From NCBI GenBank assembly GCA_946413265.1, contig CAMKJU010000019.1:1-52544 (forward strand): DNA of 52,544 bases. The letters run 5' to 3'. Each line of letters opens with the position of its first letter. Position 1 is the stretch's first letter. A model generated the notes under the pieces. It saw only the letters and a list, made by a program, of their open reading frames with translations, had not been told where the DNA came from and did no database searches. Of this stretch, positions 1 through 7,543 are shown piece by piece. Position numbers and translations under genes: made by a program. Source of the DNA: an uncultured Lentisphaerota bacterium. Its GTDB lineage: Bacteria; Verrucomicrobiota; Kiritimatiellia; RFP12; UBA1067.

Positions 1-11
1 TCGGCAAATGG

Positions 12-33
12 GCGCGGGCGAGTTAGCCCGCGC
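12..33. repeat. GC-rich inverted repeat
   Basis: Arms GCGCGGGC (12-19) and GCCCGCGC (26-33) enclose a 6-nt loop. There is no U-run on either side, so it is not a standard intrinsic terminator. The short word TCGGCAAATGGGC just before it (1-13) recurs at 1624-1636. No gene was recognised in 1-255; the window edge may hide the context. Confidence 0.4.
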
Positions 34-243
34 GCCAAAGGCAAGTTGTTTCAAAGAGTTGTTTCCAATTATCAGAAGGCTCGGCGGTGAATTACGCCCT
101 GCGCTCGTGGACATATCCTCGCTAATCGGCGACGGACTCGCATAATAAATTATGGCACCTTCCGCAACTTGTCGGGGAAAGCTGCATTGGCAGGTTTTTC
201 GTGCTGGAGGCGATTTCGCCGCCACGATGGTACGCTGAAATGA

Positions 244-249
244 TATACT
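244..249 (+). promoter_or_regulatory. -10 box TATACT, leaderless spacing
   Basis: TATACT ends only 6 nt before the GTG start at 256, so transcription would begin at or next to the start codon. No Shine-Dalgarno sequence precedes the gene. No convincing -35 was seen. Confidence 0.5.
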
Positions 250-255
250 AGTGCC

Positions 256-1362
256 GTGACCGAACATACCGCAAAGTACCTTGCCGTTGCGGACACCCTC
301 AAGCGCGAGATCCTGAACGGCAAATACGAATCGCACGAACGCTTTCCGAGCGAGGAGGCGCTCGCGCGTAGGTTCGGCGCAAGCCGCCCGACAGTTGAGC
401 GCGCGCTCCGGGAACTGAAGCGTGAGGGCCTGCTGGAATCGCGCAGCGGCTCCGGGTCGTACCTCACCTTCGCCGCGCGCAACGCAACGGGCGCGCTCGG
501 CGTGATCGCCCCCGACTACCACAAGATCGACTTCTTCACCGACCTCTGCGACGGCATCGCGTCCGCCGCACGCGCCGCCGGATACGACACGCTCCTCGGC
601 GACGTCTCCGCCCCGGAGGCGCACGACCGCGGACGCTGGGCGCTCGACATCGCGAACGCCTACGCCTCACGGCGAACGGCAGGCGTGCTGCTGGAACCGG
701 TGGACCTCATCCCCGGCTCGCACGAGGCGACGAAGAAAGTGCTGGACGTACTCGCGGCAAGAAACATCCCCGTCGTCCTCATCGACCGCGACTACCTGCC
801 GCCGCCGGCGAGAAGTCCGTACGACCTCGTGGGCATCGACAACATGCAGGCGGGCTACCGGCTCGCGAAGCACCTGATCGACGCGGGCGCGCGCAACATC
901 CGCTTCCTCACCCAGCCCGATTACGCCAGCACCATCCGCGCGCGAATCCAGGGCGTGGCGCAGGCCGCGATCGACACAGGACTCGTCTGGACGAACGACT
1001 TCATCGTGGAGACTTCCCCCGGCGACATCGCCGCCTTCAGACGGCTGATGCGCGGCAAGGGACGCCCAGACGCATTCGTCTGCCGCAACGACCCGCTCGC
1101 GGCGCAGCTTCTCCAGACACTGGGGACGCTCGGCTTCAAGGTGCCGGACAAGGTGCGCGTGGCCGGATTCGACGACGCGAAGATCGCGAAATTGCTCAAC
1201 CCGCCGCTCACCACCATCCGCCAGCCGGTGAAACTTCTTGCGGAAACCGCTGTCGAGTCGCTCCTCCAGCGCATCCGCAACCCCGACCTCGCCCCACGCG
1301 CCATCCTCCTCGACGCGCAGTTGGTGGTCAGATCATCTGGTAGGGTCACGCGTCCCGCGTGA
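256..1362 (+). CDS. GntR-type HTH / LacI-type sensor transcriptional regulator
   Basis: A 368-residue cytoplasmic DNA-binding regulator. Residues 1-72 are a GntR-family winged helix (FPSEEALARRFGASRPTVER, then a GSGSYL wing). Residues 75-365 are a periplasmic-binding-protein-like sensor of the LacI/GalR type (ALGVIAPDYHK near its start; PDAFVCRNDPLAAQLL and VAGFDD near its end). This architecture is that of AraR-like sugar-responsive repressors, so a sugar effector is likely; the target genes cannot be read from the sequence. The start is GTG at 256, because an in-frame stop lies just upstream and no ribosome-binding site is present; a TATACT box 6 nt away suggests a leaderless transcript. 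The next gene is convergent and separated by 348 bp. Targets may lie left of the window. Confidence 0.85.
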   Translation: MTEHTAKYLAVADTLKREILNGKYESHERFPSEEALARRFGASRPTVERALRELKREGLLESRSGSGSYLTFAARNATGALGVIAPDYHKIDFFTDLCDGIASAARAAGYDTLLGDVSAPEAHDRGRWALDIANAYASRRTAGVLLEPVDLIPGSHEATKKVLDVLAARNIPVVLIDRDYLPPPARSPYDLVGIDNMQAGYRLAKHLIDAGARNIRFLTQPDYASTIRARIQGVAQAAIDTGLVWTNDFIVETSPGDIAAFRRLMRGKGRPDAFVCRNDPLAAQLLQTLGTLGFKVPDKVRVAGFDDAKIAKLLNPPLTTIRQPVKLLAETAVESLLQRIRNPDLAPRAILLDAQLVVRSSGRVTRPA

Positions 1363-1392
1363 CCAACTCGTAAGGCTTCTTGCGAAGACGAT

Positions 1393-1424
1393 GGAACGAA
1401 ATCTGCATTTGCAGATTTCGTTCC
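1393..1424. repeat. Perfect 15-bp inverted repeat
   Basis: Two perfectly complementary 15-nt arms (1393-1407 and 1410-1424) are separated by TT, and the centre reads CTGCATTTGCAG. The same 12-nt core occurs at 5833-5844, on the other side of giant gene A. It lies 31 bp after the regulator stop, in the convergent gap 1363-1710. It has no U-tract, so it may be an operator or an unconventional terminator. Apart from this and the next inverted repeat I see no gene in 1363-1710. Confidence 0.6.
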
Positions 1425-1639
1425 AAATGCATCCCGATACTTTCGGCCTCACCCTTCCGCAAGACGAGTCCCAGAAACGGCGGATGCCAGATCGACCTTC
1501 CCTCGTGCGCACATCTGCGTTTTTCACCATGCGTTTTGAGATTGGAAACAACCATGACAACCTTCAAGAACAACATTATCCTGCGGGCGCACCTTGAACA
1601 TTCAGAATTGTGGTAGTTTGAGGATCGGCAAATGGGCAC

Positions 1640-1670
1640 ACAATTGCGATTGTTCACCAATCGCAATTGT
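1640..1670. terminator. 13-bp inverted repeat after giant gene A (possible terminator)
   Basis: Perfect arms ACAATTGCGATTG and CAATCGCAATTGT flank a 5-nt loop (1653-1657), 40 bp past the stop of the minus-strand gene that ends at 1711. The strength of the stem suggests a transcript end, but no poly-U follows on either strand, so the assignment is tentative. Confidence 0.4.
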
Positions 1671-1710
1671 TCACAAATGCCACCATTGCCACCAATACAA
1701 ATATCCGCTC

Positions 1711-4700
1711 TTACCGGACTGTGATGACTATGCCTTTGATCTTCTCATACACGACGCCAGTCGCGTCTTTGCGGAGTACGCCCTTATGCTCGCCCAGCAA
1801 CTTGAAACTGACATTGGACGGCGCCGTCGTCCACGAAAGGAGCCTGTCGCCATACTGCAGTTCACGCTCGCCGACATCGACCAGCACTTCGCTTCCAGAA
1901 GGAAGCGCCAGCCAACTTCCCGGAACGGCAAACGTCTCGGTCTTGTCGCTGATGTCGAACACGACGCCGCACGTCACGGAGGCGAGGGACGTTGAAACCT
2001 CGCCGTCCGCAAGGACAAGCGTGCCCGGGAACGTGGCGATATTGTCGATCGTCGCCGTAGCTCCCGAAACGCGGATCGTGCCCGTAAATCCGGACAGCGC
2101 GCCCTTGACAGATGGCGATCCACCTGCGAGTTCCAGCGTACCCGTGCCGGTCATGCTGCTCTCGGCCTTGAAAATGAACGTGCCGCCGGTCGTCTTGATC
2201 GTGCCGTTATTCTCCACGAGACAGGGGGTATTCGCGTTGTCGCGATGACCCAAGACGAATTTCGCTGCCGTGTGATTGACCGTCCCGTCATTCTTGAAGA
2301 TGCGGCCGATCGCGCTGAACTCTCCAGAGATGTTGAGCGTCGCATCCGTCTCGTTCGTGATTGCGCCCCCATACCACGGAGCGTCAGATGTACAGGAGAG
2401 CGTACTTCCTGATTTTACTGTCAGCGGTCCATTAAGCCTGTACCAATAATTGTCGGAACGAATCACCCCGCCGCCATCGTCGGCGACCACGGGGAAGGAG
2501 AATGCCTGTGTTATGTTCTTACTCGAATAGTTTGCGAAGATGCCTTCGTTTACGATGTAGAGGCTCCCGGACACGTTCATCACACATCCCGAGCAAGGCT
2601 GGAACACCCCGCCTTCCGTCACAACGACGTCCTTGCACGTAAGATAGGCGGTTCCGCCGCAAAAAGCAATCATCCCCGTGTTCTTGATCGTGATAGTATG
2701 CTCCGCGCCGTCGATTCCGTAATTGTTGCCACGGAAATCGATGCGCGAAATGCCGCCGATCGTCGCATCGCCAGTCATCACGACCTTTTCGAGATGATAA
2801 CCATACGCATTCCCTGTGGCGTTGTTCACGATGGCGCCAGAACCATCAGGGCCGTCGCCCTCGATGTAGAACGTTTTCTTGCGCACGGGCGAACTCTTAC
2901 CGCTGGCACTGTAGTTGATATCGAACTGGCCCGTGCCGTTCACGGTAATCGTGCCACTCGCACCAAACACATCGGCCGTCGTCACGCCGAGCTTGAAGGT
3001 GCCGCCAGAGACGGTAATCGGGATGTCGGCGGCAAGCGTCCCGGCATTCCACGTGAACTTGCCCGCACCGTCGACGGCGAGCGCGATGTTGCCGGCAAGG
3101 ACGAGGCTCGCCGTCTTGAGGAAGTTCGTCCCCGCGCCAAGCGTGAAGCGGATTTCACTGCGTGCGGACGTTGAGGTGTTGGTGAGCGCGAGAGCCGGGC
3201 TGTTGCCGTTCGCGCCGTGGATGACTATACGGTGTCCGTTCAGGTCGATCGGCCCTATCTGCGATGCGGCTACAAACGTCTCCCAGCCGCCAATGGGCAC
3301 GTCCGCGCCGAGCGTGACAATCGTCTCGTAATTGGGAAGACCGTTTTCGATGACCTCGTTCGCACTGTTCAAACACGTCCAGTTGCGAGCGTCGCCGTAT
3401 TCGCCGTTTTCGGCCGCACCCGTCCACGTGGCGTAAATGGCATCCGTCGTGTTCACACCGTAGTAGAGTCCAACGGGCGTACTGACAAGCGGAACGCCGT
3501 TTTGCGCCGTCTCTGCGTCAAGCGAAAACACAAGCGACGGAACCGAAGTCCATGAAAGCAGCTTGTCGCCCACCGCGATGTCGCGACCGCGCAAGTCGAT
3601 TGTTATGGCCTTGCCTTCGGGGAGCGTCGTGTAGCCGAGCGCCTCAATGTTGATCGAAGCCGTCTGCTCGGTGAGGTCGAACACAACGTCCGTAGCAACT
3701 TCCGCGAGGCTTGACGTGACCTTGCCGCCGGCGAGCTTGAGCGTGCCGGGGAAGTTGGTGACGGACGCGAGCGACGCCGTGCCGCCGGAAACGCGGACGA
3801 CGCCGGTGAAGTCCGAAAGATCGCCTTCCATCGTCGCCGTGCTGCCCGCGAGATCGAAAAGACCTGCGCCATGCGCACTGTTCTCGTACCTGAAATAGAA
3901 GTTGCCTCCGGTCGAGCGGACTACGCCGTTGTTCTCCACGCTGCAAGGATGCGTATAGTCGTCGCGACTGCCGAAATATAATTTCCCGGCTGTATGGATG
4001 ACATCCCCGTCGTTCCTGAAGATGCCTCCCGTCGCGAACAAGTCGCCGCCGATTTTGAAGGTCGATCCGGTCTCGTTGGTGATCGCGCCTTCGTACCACG
4101 GGCCTCCGTTTTCGCAGTCAAGCGTGTTGCCCGCCGTAACCGTGACGGGGCCAATTATCCTATACCAGCTCTGGGCCCTGCGAATCGTGCCGCCGCCTTC
4201 GCCCGCCGTCACGGAGAGGCCGAGCGACTGGGTTCCGTTCGCCCAGCTTGAGAGCGTACCGCCGTTGACAAGCAGGACACCCTGCGGAACATCAAGAATG
4301 CCGCCGTTGTTGCACGGCTCCAGCTCGCCGTCTGCATCGACAATGACTCGTGCACAGTCGAGATGGGACTCGCCTTCGCAGAATGCGAGTTTCTTGTTCT
4401 TCACGGTCAGCGTCATGTTCGTGCCATAGAGGCCGACTCCAGTTCCCCGGAAGTCGATGCGCGAGGTACCGCCGATTGTCGCATCGCCTGTCATTATTGC
4501 GGTGGAGAAATGGCAGGAGGATTTGTTTAGCGAGGCATTGTTCACGATGGCGCCAGATCCGTCCGGCCCATCGCCTTCGATGTAGAAAGTCCTGGCGTAG
4601 GAGGGTGCCTGCAAGGCGTTCCAGCCGAAGTGGACGTCATACTGGCCCTTGCCGCGGATGGTGAACGTGCCGCCTTCGCCAAAGATGTTCATCGGCCAGG

Positions 4701-5727
4701 TGTCGAGGCGGAAGAGTCCGTTCGTGACGAGGATCGGCGCGTCCTCTCCGACCGTGCCGCCGCGCCACGCGAGCGTGCCCGAACCTTCCTTGACGAGCGT
4801 CGCGCCGCCGGCCACGCACCAGCCGGGGTTGGGGATCGTCTCGCCCTCCGGCGCTGTCACGCACAGGACGCCGGGCGTCTGAGTCTCGTCGGTGAATGCC
4901 GGCGCGTCACCGTTGCCGTCGGGGCGGACGTATCCGATTTTGAGCGTGTGGCCGTCGAGGTGAATTTTCACACCAGCGGCGATTGCGACAGACTGGGCAG
5001 ACCAATCTTCATCCGTAGTCAGGTGATAGTCCGAAGAAATCGTACGGTCCGCAGCCGGGAGAAGTTCAAGGGAGCAGGAGCCGATGATGGCCGTGCGATC
5101 GACATCCGCAGTACCACTCTCCGCAACGCCGTAGAGACGAAATGTATAGGAGCGTCCCGCTTCAAGCGTCACGTAACGCATGGCGTTCCGGAAACGGCTG
5201 TCGCCTGCGAGCAGCGCAGCTTCTTCAAGTTCATTCGTGACGTTGCCGCAGACCACGGAAAAACCAAGGCGCATAGCGTTGGGATTGTAGGTCCAACGCG
5301 TCGCATACTGACAGGTGAACGCATAAAGCCCCGTTGCCTCCGGCGTAACGGTCTGTTCAATATACGAAGCACCGTCGGCAAAGTCCTTTTTCATCTGGAT
5401 GAATACGAAATAGTTGTCCGTATCAGGCAAGAATGGATCCCACGTCGGATTGCCAAACTTCGCGACACCGGCTCTGCCGGATCCCGTCCAACCAGTCACT
5501 GAAACCTTGCCGTCACTGAACCAGCCCCAATTGCCGCTGTTGCTGTTAGCGGCAATCGTGGCATGCTCAAAGTCAGGATTCGCTAGAAGGTTTGGATAGC
5601 CGAACGGCCCCGTTCCATCGGCAAGTGCACACATCGGCGTACCTGTAACGCCAACCACCATCAAAACCGAGAGAAGACGGTCGAGCGCCTTGCCAAACCA
5701 CCTGTTCCATTTGCTGTCTTTGACCAT
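1711..5727 (-). CDS. Giant secreted beta-helical surface protein A
   Basis: A protein of 1338 residues, probably exported and surface-bound. The start at 5727 is chosen because AGGAG lies 8 nt upstream; upstream in-frame ATGs lie before the promoter. Residues about 13-36 are a signal peptide (hydrophobic VLMVVGVTG, cleavage near ALA-DG). Residues 45-225 resemble a DUF642/CBM-type jelly roll (NLLANPDFE, SYIEQTVTPEATGLYAF). The rest is Gly/Thr/Val-rich beta-strand repeat like autotransporter-associated repeats, without an obvious C-terminal barrel. A large internal duplication is visible: about 313-757 and 883-1325 both contain TFYIEGDGPDGSGAIVNN (FYIEGDG in copy 1), SRIDFRG, GPWY-GAITNET and LLSWT. 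The two halves are joined by a WTGAAENGEYGDARNW motif. The last residues are IVITVR, like the ends of proteins B-D. The exact role (adhesin, glycan binding) is not known. Confidence 0.75.
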   Translation of the reverse strand: MVKDSKWNRWFGKALDRLLSVLMVVGVTGTPMCALADGTGPFGYPNLLANPDFEHATIAANSNSGNWGWFSDGKVSVTGWTGSGRAGVAKFGNPTWDPFLPDTDNYFVFIQMKKDFADGASYIEQTVTPEATGLYAFTCQYATRWTYNPNAMRLGFSVVCGNVTNELEEAALLAGDSRFRNAMRYVTLEAGRSYTFRLYGVAESGTADVDRTAIIGSCSLELLPAADRTISSDYHLTTDEDWSAQSVAIAAGVKIHLDGHTLKIGYVRPDGNGDAPAFTDETQTPGVLCVTAPEGETIPNPGWCVAGGATLVKEGSGTLAWRGGTVGEDAPILVTNGLFRLDTWPMNIFGEGGTFTIRGKGQYDVHFGWNALQAPSYARTFYIEGDGPDGSGAIVNNASLNKSSCHFSTAIMTGDATIGGTSRIDFRGTGVGLYGTNMTLTVKNKKLAFCEGESHLDCARVIVDADGELEPCNNGGILDVPQGVLLVNGGTLSSWANGTQSLGLSVTAGEGGGTIRRAQSWYRIIGPVTVTAGNTLDCENGGPWYEGAITNETGSTFKIGGDLFATGGIFRNDGDVIHTAGKLYFGSRDDYTHPCSVENNGVVRSTGGNFYFRYENSAHGAGLFDLAGSTATMEGDLSDFTGVVRVSGGTASLASVTNFPGTLKLAGGKVTSSLAEVATDVVFDLTEQTASINIEALGYTTLPEGKAITIDLRGRDIAVGDKLLSWTSVPSLVFSLDAETAQNGVPLVSTPVGLYYGVNTTDAIYATWTGAAENGEYGDARNWTCLNSANEVIENGLPNYETIVTLGADVPIGGWETFVAASQIGPIDLNGHRIVIHGANGNSPALALTNTSTSARSEIRFTLGAGTNFLKTASLVLAGNIALAVDGAGKFTWNAGTLAADIPITVSGGTFKLGVTTADVFGASGTITVNGTGQFDINYSASGKSSPVRKKTFYIEGDGPDGSGAIVNNATGNAYGYHLEKVVMTGDATIGGISRIDFRGNNYGIDGAEHTITIKNTGMIAFCGGTAYLTCKDVVVTEGGVFQPCSGCVMNVSGSLYIVNEGIFANYSSKNITQAFSFPVVADDGGGVIRSDNYWYRLNGPLTVKSGSTLSCTSDAPWYGGAITNETDATLNISGEFSAIGRIFKNDGTVNHTAAKFVLGHRDNANTPCLVENNGTIKTTGGTFIFKAESSMTGTGTLELAGGSPSVKGALSGFTGTIRVSGATATIDNIATFPGTLVLADGEVSTSLASVTCGVVFDISDKTETFAVPGSWLALPSGSEVLVDVGERELQYGDRLLSWTTAPSNVSFKLLGEHKGVLRKDATGVVYEKIKGIVITVR

Positions 5728-5774
5728 GTTCATTTCTCCTTGGCCGTCGGGACCTTTCCCGCACAAGCAAAGCC

Positions 5775-5780
5775 ATTTTA
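5775..5780 (-). promoter_or_regulatory. Extended -10 TAAAAT for giant gene A
   Basis: On the minus strand TGC-TAAAAT forms an extended -10, about 48 nt before the start at 5727. It lies downstream of the terminator at 5814-5845, so gene A has its own promoter. Confidence 0.5.
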
Positions 5781-5813
5781 GCAAATTCCCATGGACATTT
5801 TCGCTTCACCATG

Positions 5814-5845
5814 AAAAAAAAACTGCAAAAACCTGCATTTGCAGC
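5814..5845 (-). terminator. Intrinsic terminator with alternative hairpin, after the DUF4143 ATPase
   Basis: On the minus strand CTGCA pairs with a distal TGCAG followed by nine T residues. A second TGCAG between them (5833-5837 side) can pair with the same CTGCA, so two mutually exclusive hairpins are possible. It ends transcription coming from the ATPase gene that stops at 6001. Confidence 0.55.
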
Positions 5846-5887
5846 TTTGGGCCTTTTTGCGGAGGATATCCGCCCCCCTCGCACCAT

Positions 5888-5946
5888 CAATCACATTTTT
5901 TGATGGAATAATGTGCGCGCCAATCACATTTTTCGATGGAATAATG
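5888..5946. repeat. Two 26-bp direct repeats
   Basis: Units at 5888-5913 and 5921-5946 are identical except for one base; each begins CAATCACATTTTT and ends GATGGAATAATG. The 33-bp period is about three helical turns, which would suit binding of one protein at two sites on the same DNA face. They lie between the ATPase terminator region and the giant A promoter. Confidence 0.75.
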
Positions 5947-6000
5947 CGATTCGGAAATCGCATACTGCGGATGAATCCCCTTCGTGGCAAACAAGGTCCC

Positions 6001-7281
6001 CTAGTTCTTCAATGCGGAAATCGGACACACGACGATGCCGTCTTCAGGCCTCGTATAGGCGAAGTCGCCCACGGCCGTGAGAACCATCTTGAACGAGGGC
6101 TTTTTCATTTTCTCCGTATCCACCGAATTCGCCAGCGAATTCAAGGTCGCAGCACCCTCGTTGATCAAAGGGTCGCCGCCAAGCTTTACCTCCACAAGGC
6201 CAAAACGTCCATCACGCAAATGCACGATTGCGTCACATTCAAGTCCGTTGGCATCGCGATAATGCGAAACATGCCCGCCCATCGCGTCGGCATAGCACCG
6301 CAGGTCACGTACTGCCAGCGTTTCAAAGAAGTTCCCGAAGCTGCGTATGTCTCGGAGCAGGTCGCCGGGGCCTATCCCCAAGGCCGCTACGGCAACGGAC
6401 GGATCCGTGAAATATCTTGTATCACTCGTACGGACGACGGCTTTTGAACGCAGGCACGGACACCATGCCGGTGCGTCTTCAATGACGAACAGTTTCTTCA
6501 GGGCATCTATGTACGACTTTACGGTGTCCTCGTCCAGCCCGGACACGTCATGCTCTATCATGTCATGTTTGATTGCCAGCAACTTTGCCTGCGTAGCCTG
6601 TAGTCTTGAAAAGGAGCGCATCAGGCGCATGACGCGCCCTGGATCACGAGGCACGTTGTCCACCTTCGACATGTCGGTTTCGACGGTCGCCTCGTAATAC
6701 TCCTGCGCACGCTCAAGCGCCATGTCGCCCTGCTGCCCGACGGCAACCGGCCAGCCACCCCTGCATACAAGATACGCAATCTCTGAAAGGCTGCGAGCCG
6801 GACATTTCGCAATGTCAATAGCCTCCCCATTCATCAGGGCTTCAAGGCTTACCGATCCAGAAGACTCCTGCGACTCCCAAAGAGACATCGGACGCATCTT
6901 CAAACGGACGATACGCCCTGTTCCCGTATGTGAGATTTCTCCCGTGTCAGGAGGCACAACAGACCCCGTCAGGAGAAAATGTCCAAAGCCTTCACTATGG
7001 TCAACACGAAATCGTATGGCATCCCAGAACTTTGGCACAATCTGCCATTCGTCAATCAACCGCGGAGTTTCACCGTCCAGCAGCTCATTGATGTTCACGT
7101 TCGCAATCAGCAGATTCCTCTGCTGGGAAACTGGATCGCCCATATACAATACGCTTTTCGCCAACTGCTCACAAGTAGTTGTCTTTCCACACCATTTAGG
7201 GCCTTCTAGCAGAACAGCCCCAACCCCCTGAAGTTTTCTCTTCAGAAGCATGTCACAAATTCTGTTCTTATAATTTGCCAT
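6001..7281 (-). CDS. AAA ATPase with DUF4143 domain
   Basis: A 426-residue cytoplasmic ATPase of the AAA_14/DUF4143 family. Visible features are a Walker A loop GPKWCGKTTT (about 28-37), a Walker B-like stretch RLIDEWQ, a conserved LLTGS sensor segment, and a C-terminal DUF4143 region with a PD-(D/E)XK-like pattern (GLECDAIVHLRDG, then GLVEVKLGG). The biochemical role of this family is unsettled. The start at 7281 has no Shine-Dalgarno; instead TATAAT sits 9 nt away, which points to a leaderless mRNA. A five-copy 23-bp tandem array lies just upstream. It is followed by a terminator and does not look co-transcribed with giant gene A. Two other AAA/nuclease proteins of a different family occur in this window. 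Confidence 0.85.
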   Translation of the reverse strand: MANYKNRICDMLLKRKLQGVGAVLLEGPKWCGKTTTCEQLAKSVLYMGDPVSQQRNLLIANVNINELLDGETPRLIDEWQIVPKFWDAIRFRVDHSEGFGHFLLTGSVVPPDTGEISHTGTGRIVRLKMRPMSLWESQESSGSVSLEALMNGEAIDIAKCPARSLSEIAYLVCRGGWPVAVGQQGDMALERAQEYYEATVETDMSKVDNVPRDPGRVMRLMRSFSRLQATQAKLLAIKHDMIEHDVSGLDEDTVKSYIDALKKLFVIEDAPAWCPCLRSKAVVRTSDTRYFTDPSVAVAALGIGPGDLLRDIRSFGNFFETLAVRDLRCYADAMGGHVSHYRDANGLECDAIVHLRDGRFGLVEVKLGGDPLINEGAATLNSLANSVDTEKMKKPSFKMVLTAVGDFAYTRPEDGIVVCPISALKN

Positions 7282-7290
7282 AGCAGGCTC

Positions 7291-7296
7291 ATTATA
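7291..7296 (-). promoter_or_regulatory. -10 box TATAAT, leaderless spacing
   Basis: Minus-strand TATAAT is followed by 9 nt and then the ATG of the DUF4143 ATPase. A second overlapping TATAAT lies 5 nt further upstream (7296-7301). Confidence 0.6.
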
Positions 7297-7324
7297 TTAT
7301 ATTTTTTGACCCGTGTCAACCGTT

Positions 7325-7429
7325 CGGTGGTTTATGGACATTTCATTCGGTGGTTTATGGCCGTTTCATTCGGTGGTTTGCGGCCGTTTCATTCGGTGGT
7401 TTGCAGCCGTTTCATTCGGTGGTTTGTGG
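7325..7429. repeat. 23-bp tandem repeat, about 4.6 copies
   Basis: Units beginning CGGTGGTTT start at 7325, 7348, 7371, 7394 and 7417, an exact 23-bp period. Only two to four positions vary (TATGGACA, TATGGCCG, TGCGGCCG, TGCAGCCG). The array ends 28 bp upstream of the ATPase -10 box. There are no spacers, so it is not CRISPR. The remaining sequence to 7543 holds a small stem (GTCCC-TTCG-GGGAC, about 7448-7461) and no gene. Confidence 0.9.
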
Positions 7430-7543
7430 AAACCGGCCTGAAATGAGTCCCTTCGGGGACTGTCCCCACAATCCCTACAGGAGCGGGCGCATCTTCGGGG
7501 CCTGTCCACGCAAAACCCGGAGGGCATCGCCCCAAGGGAAAGG

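Noticed and set aside
5728..5784. N-terminal extension of giant protein A to the ATG at 5784
   Set aside because: The upstream ATG lies 5' of the -10 box; the start at 5727 has a proper AGGAG and signal peptide. The same reasoning shortens the genes at 9670, 10887, 13787, 14733, 20805, 34386 and 34826.
7325..7429. CRISPR array
   Set aside because: The 23-bp units are directly adjacent with no unique spacers, and there are no cas genes.
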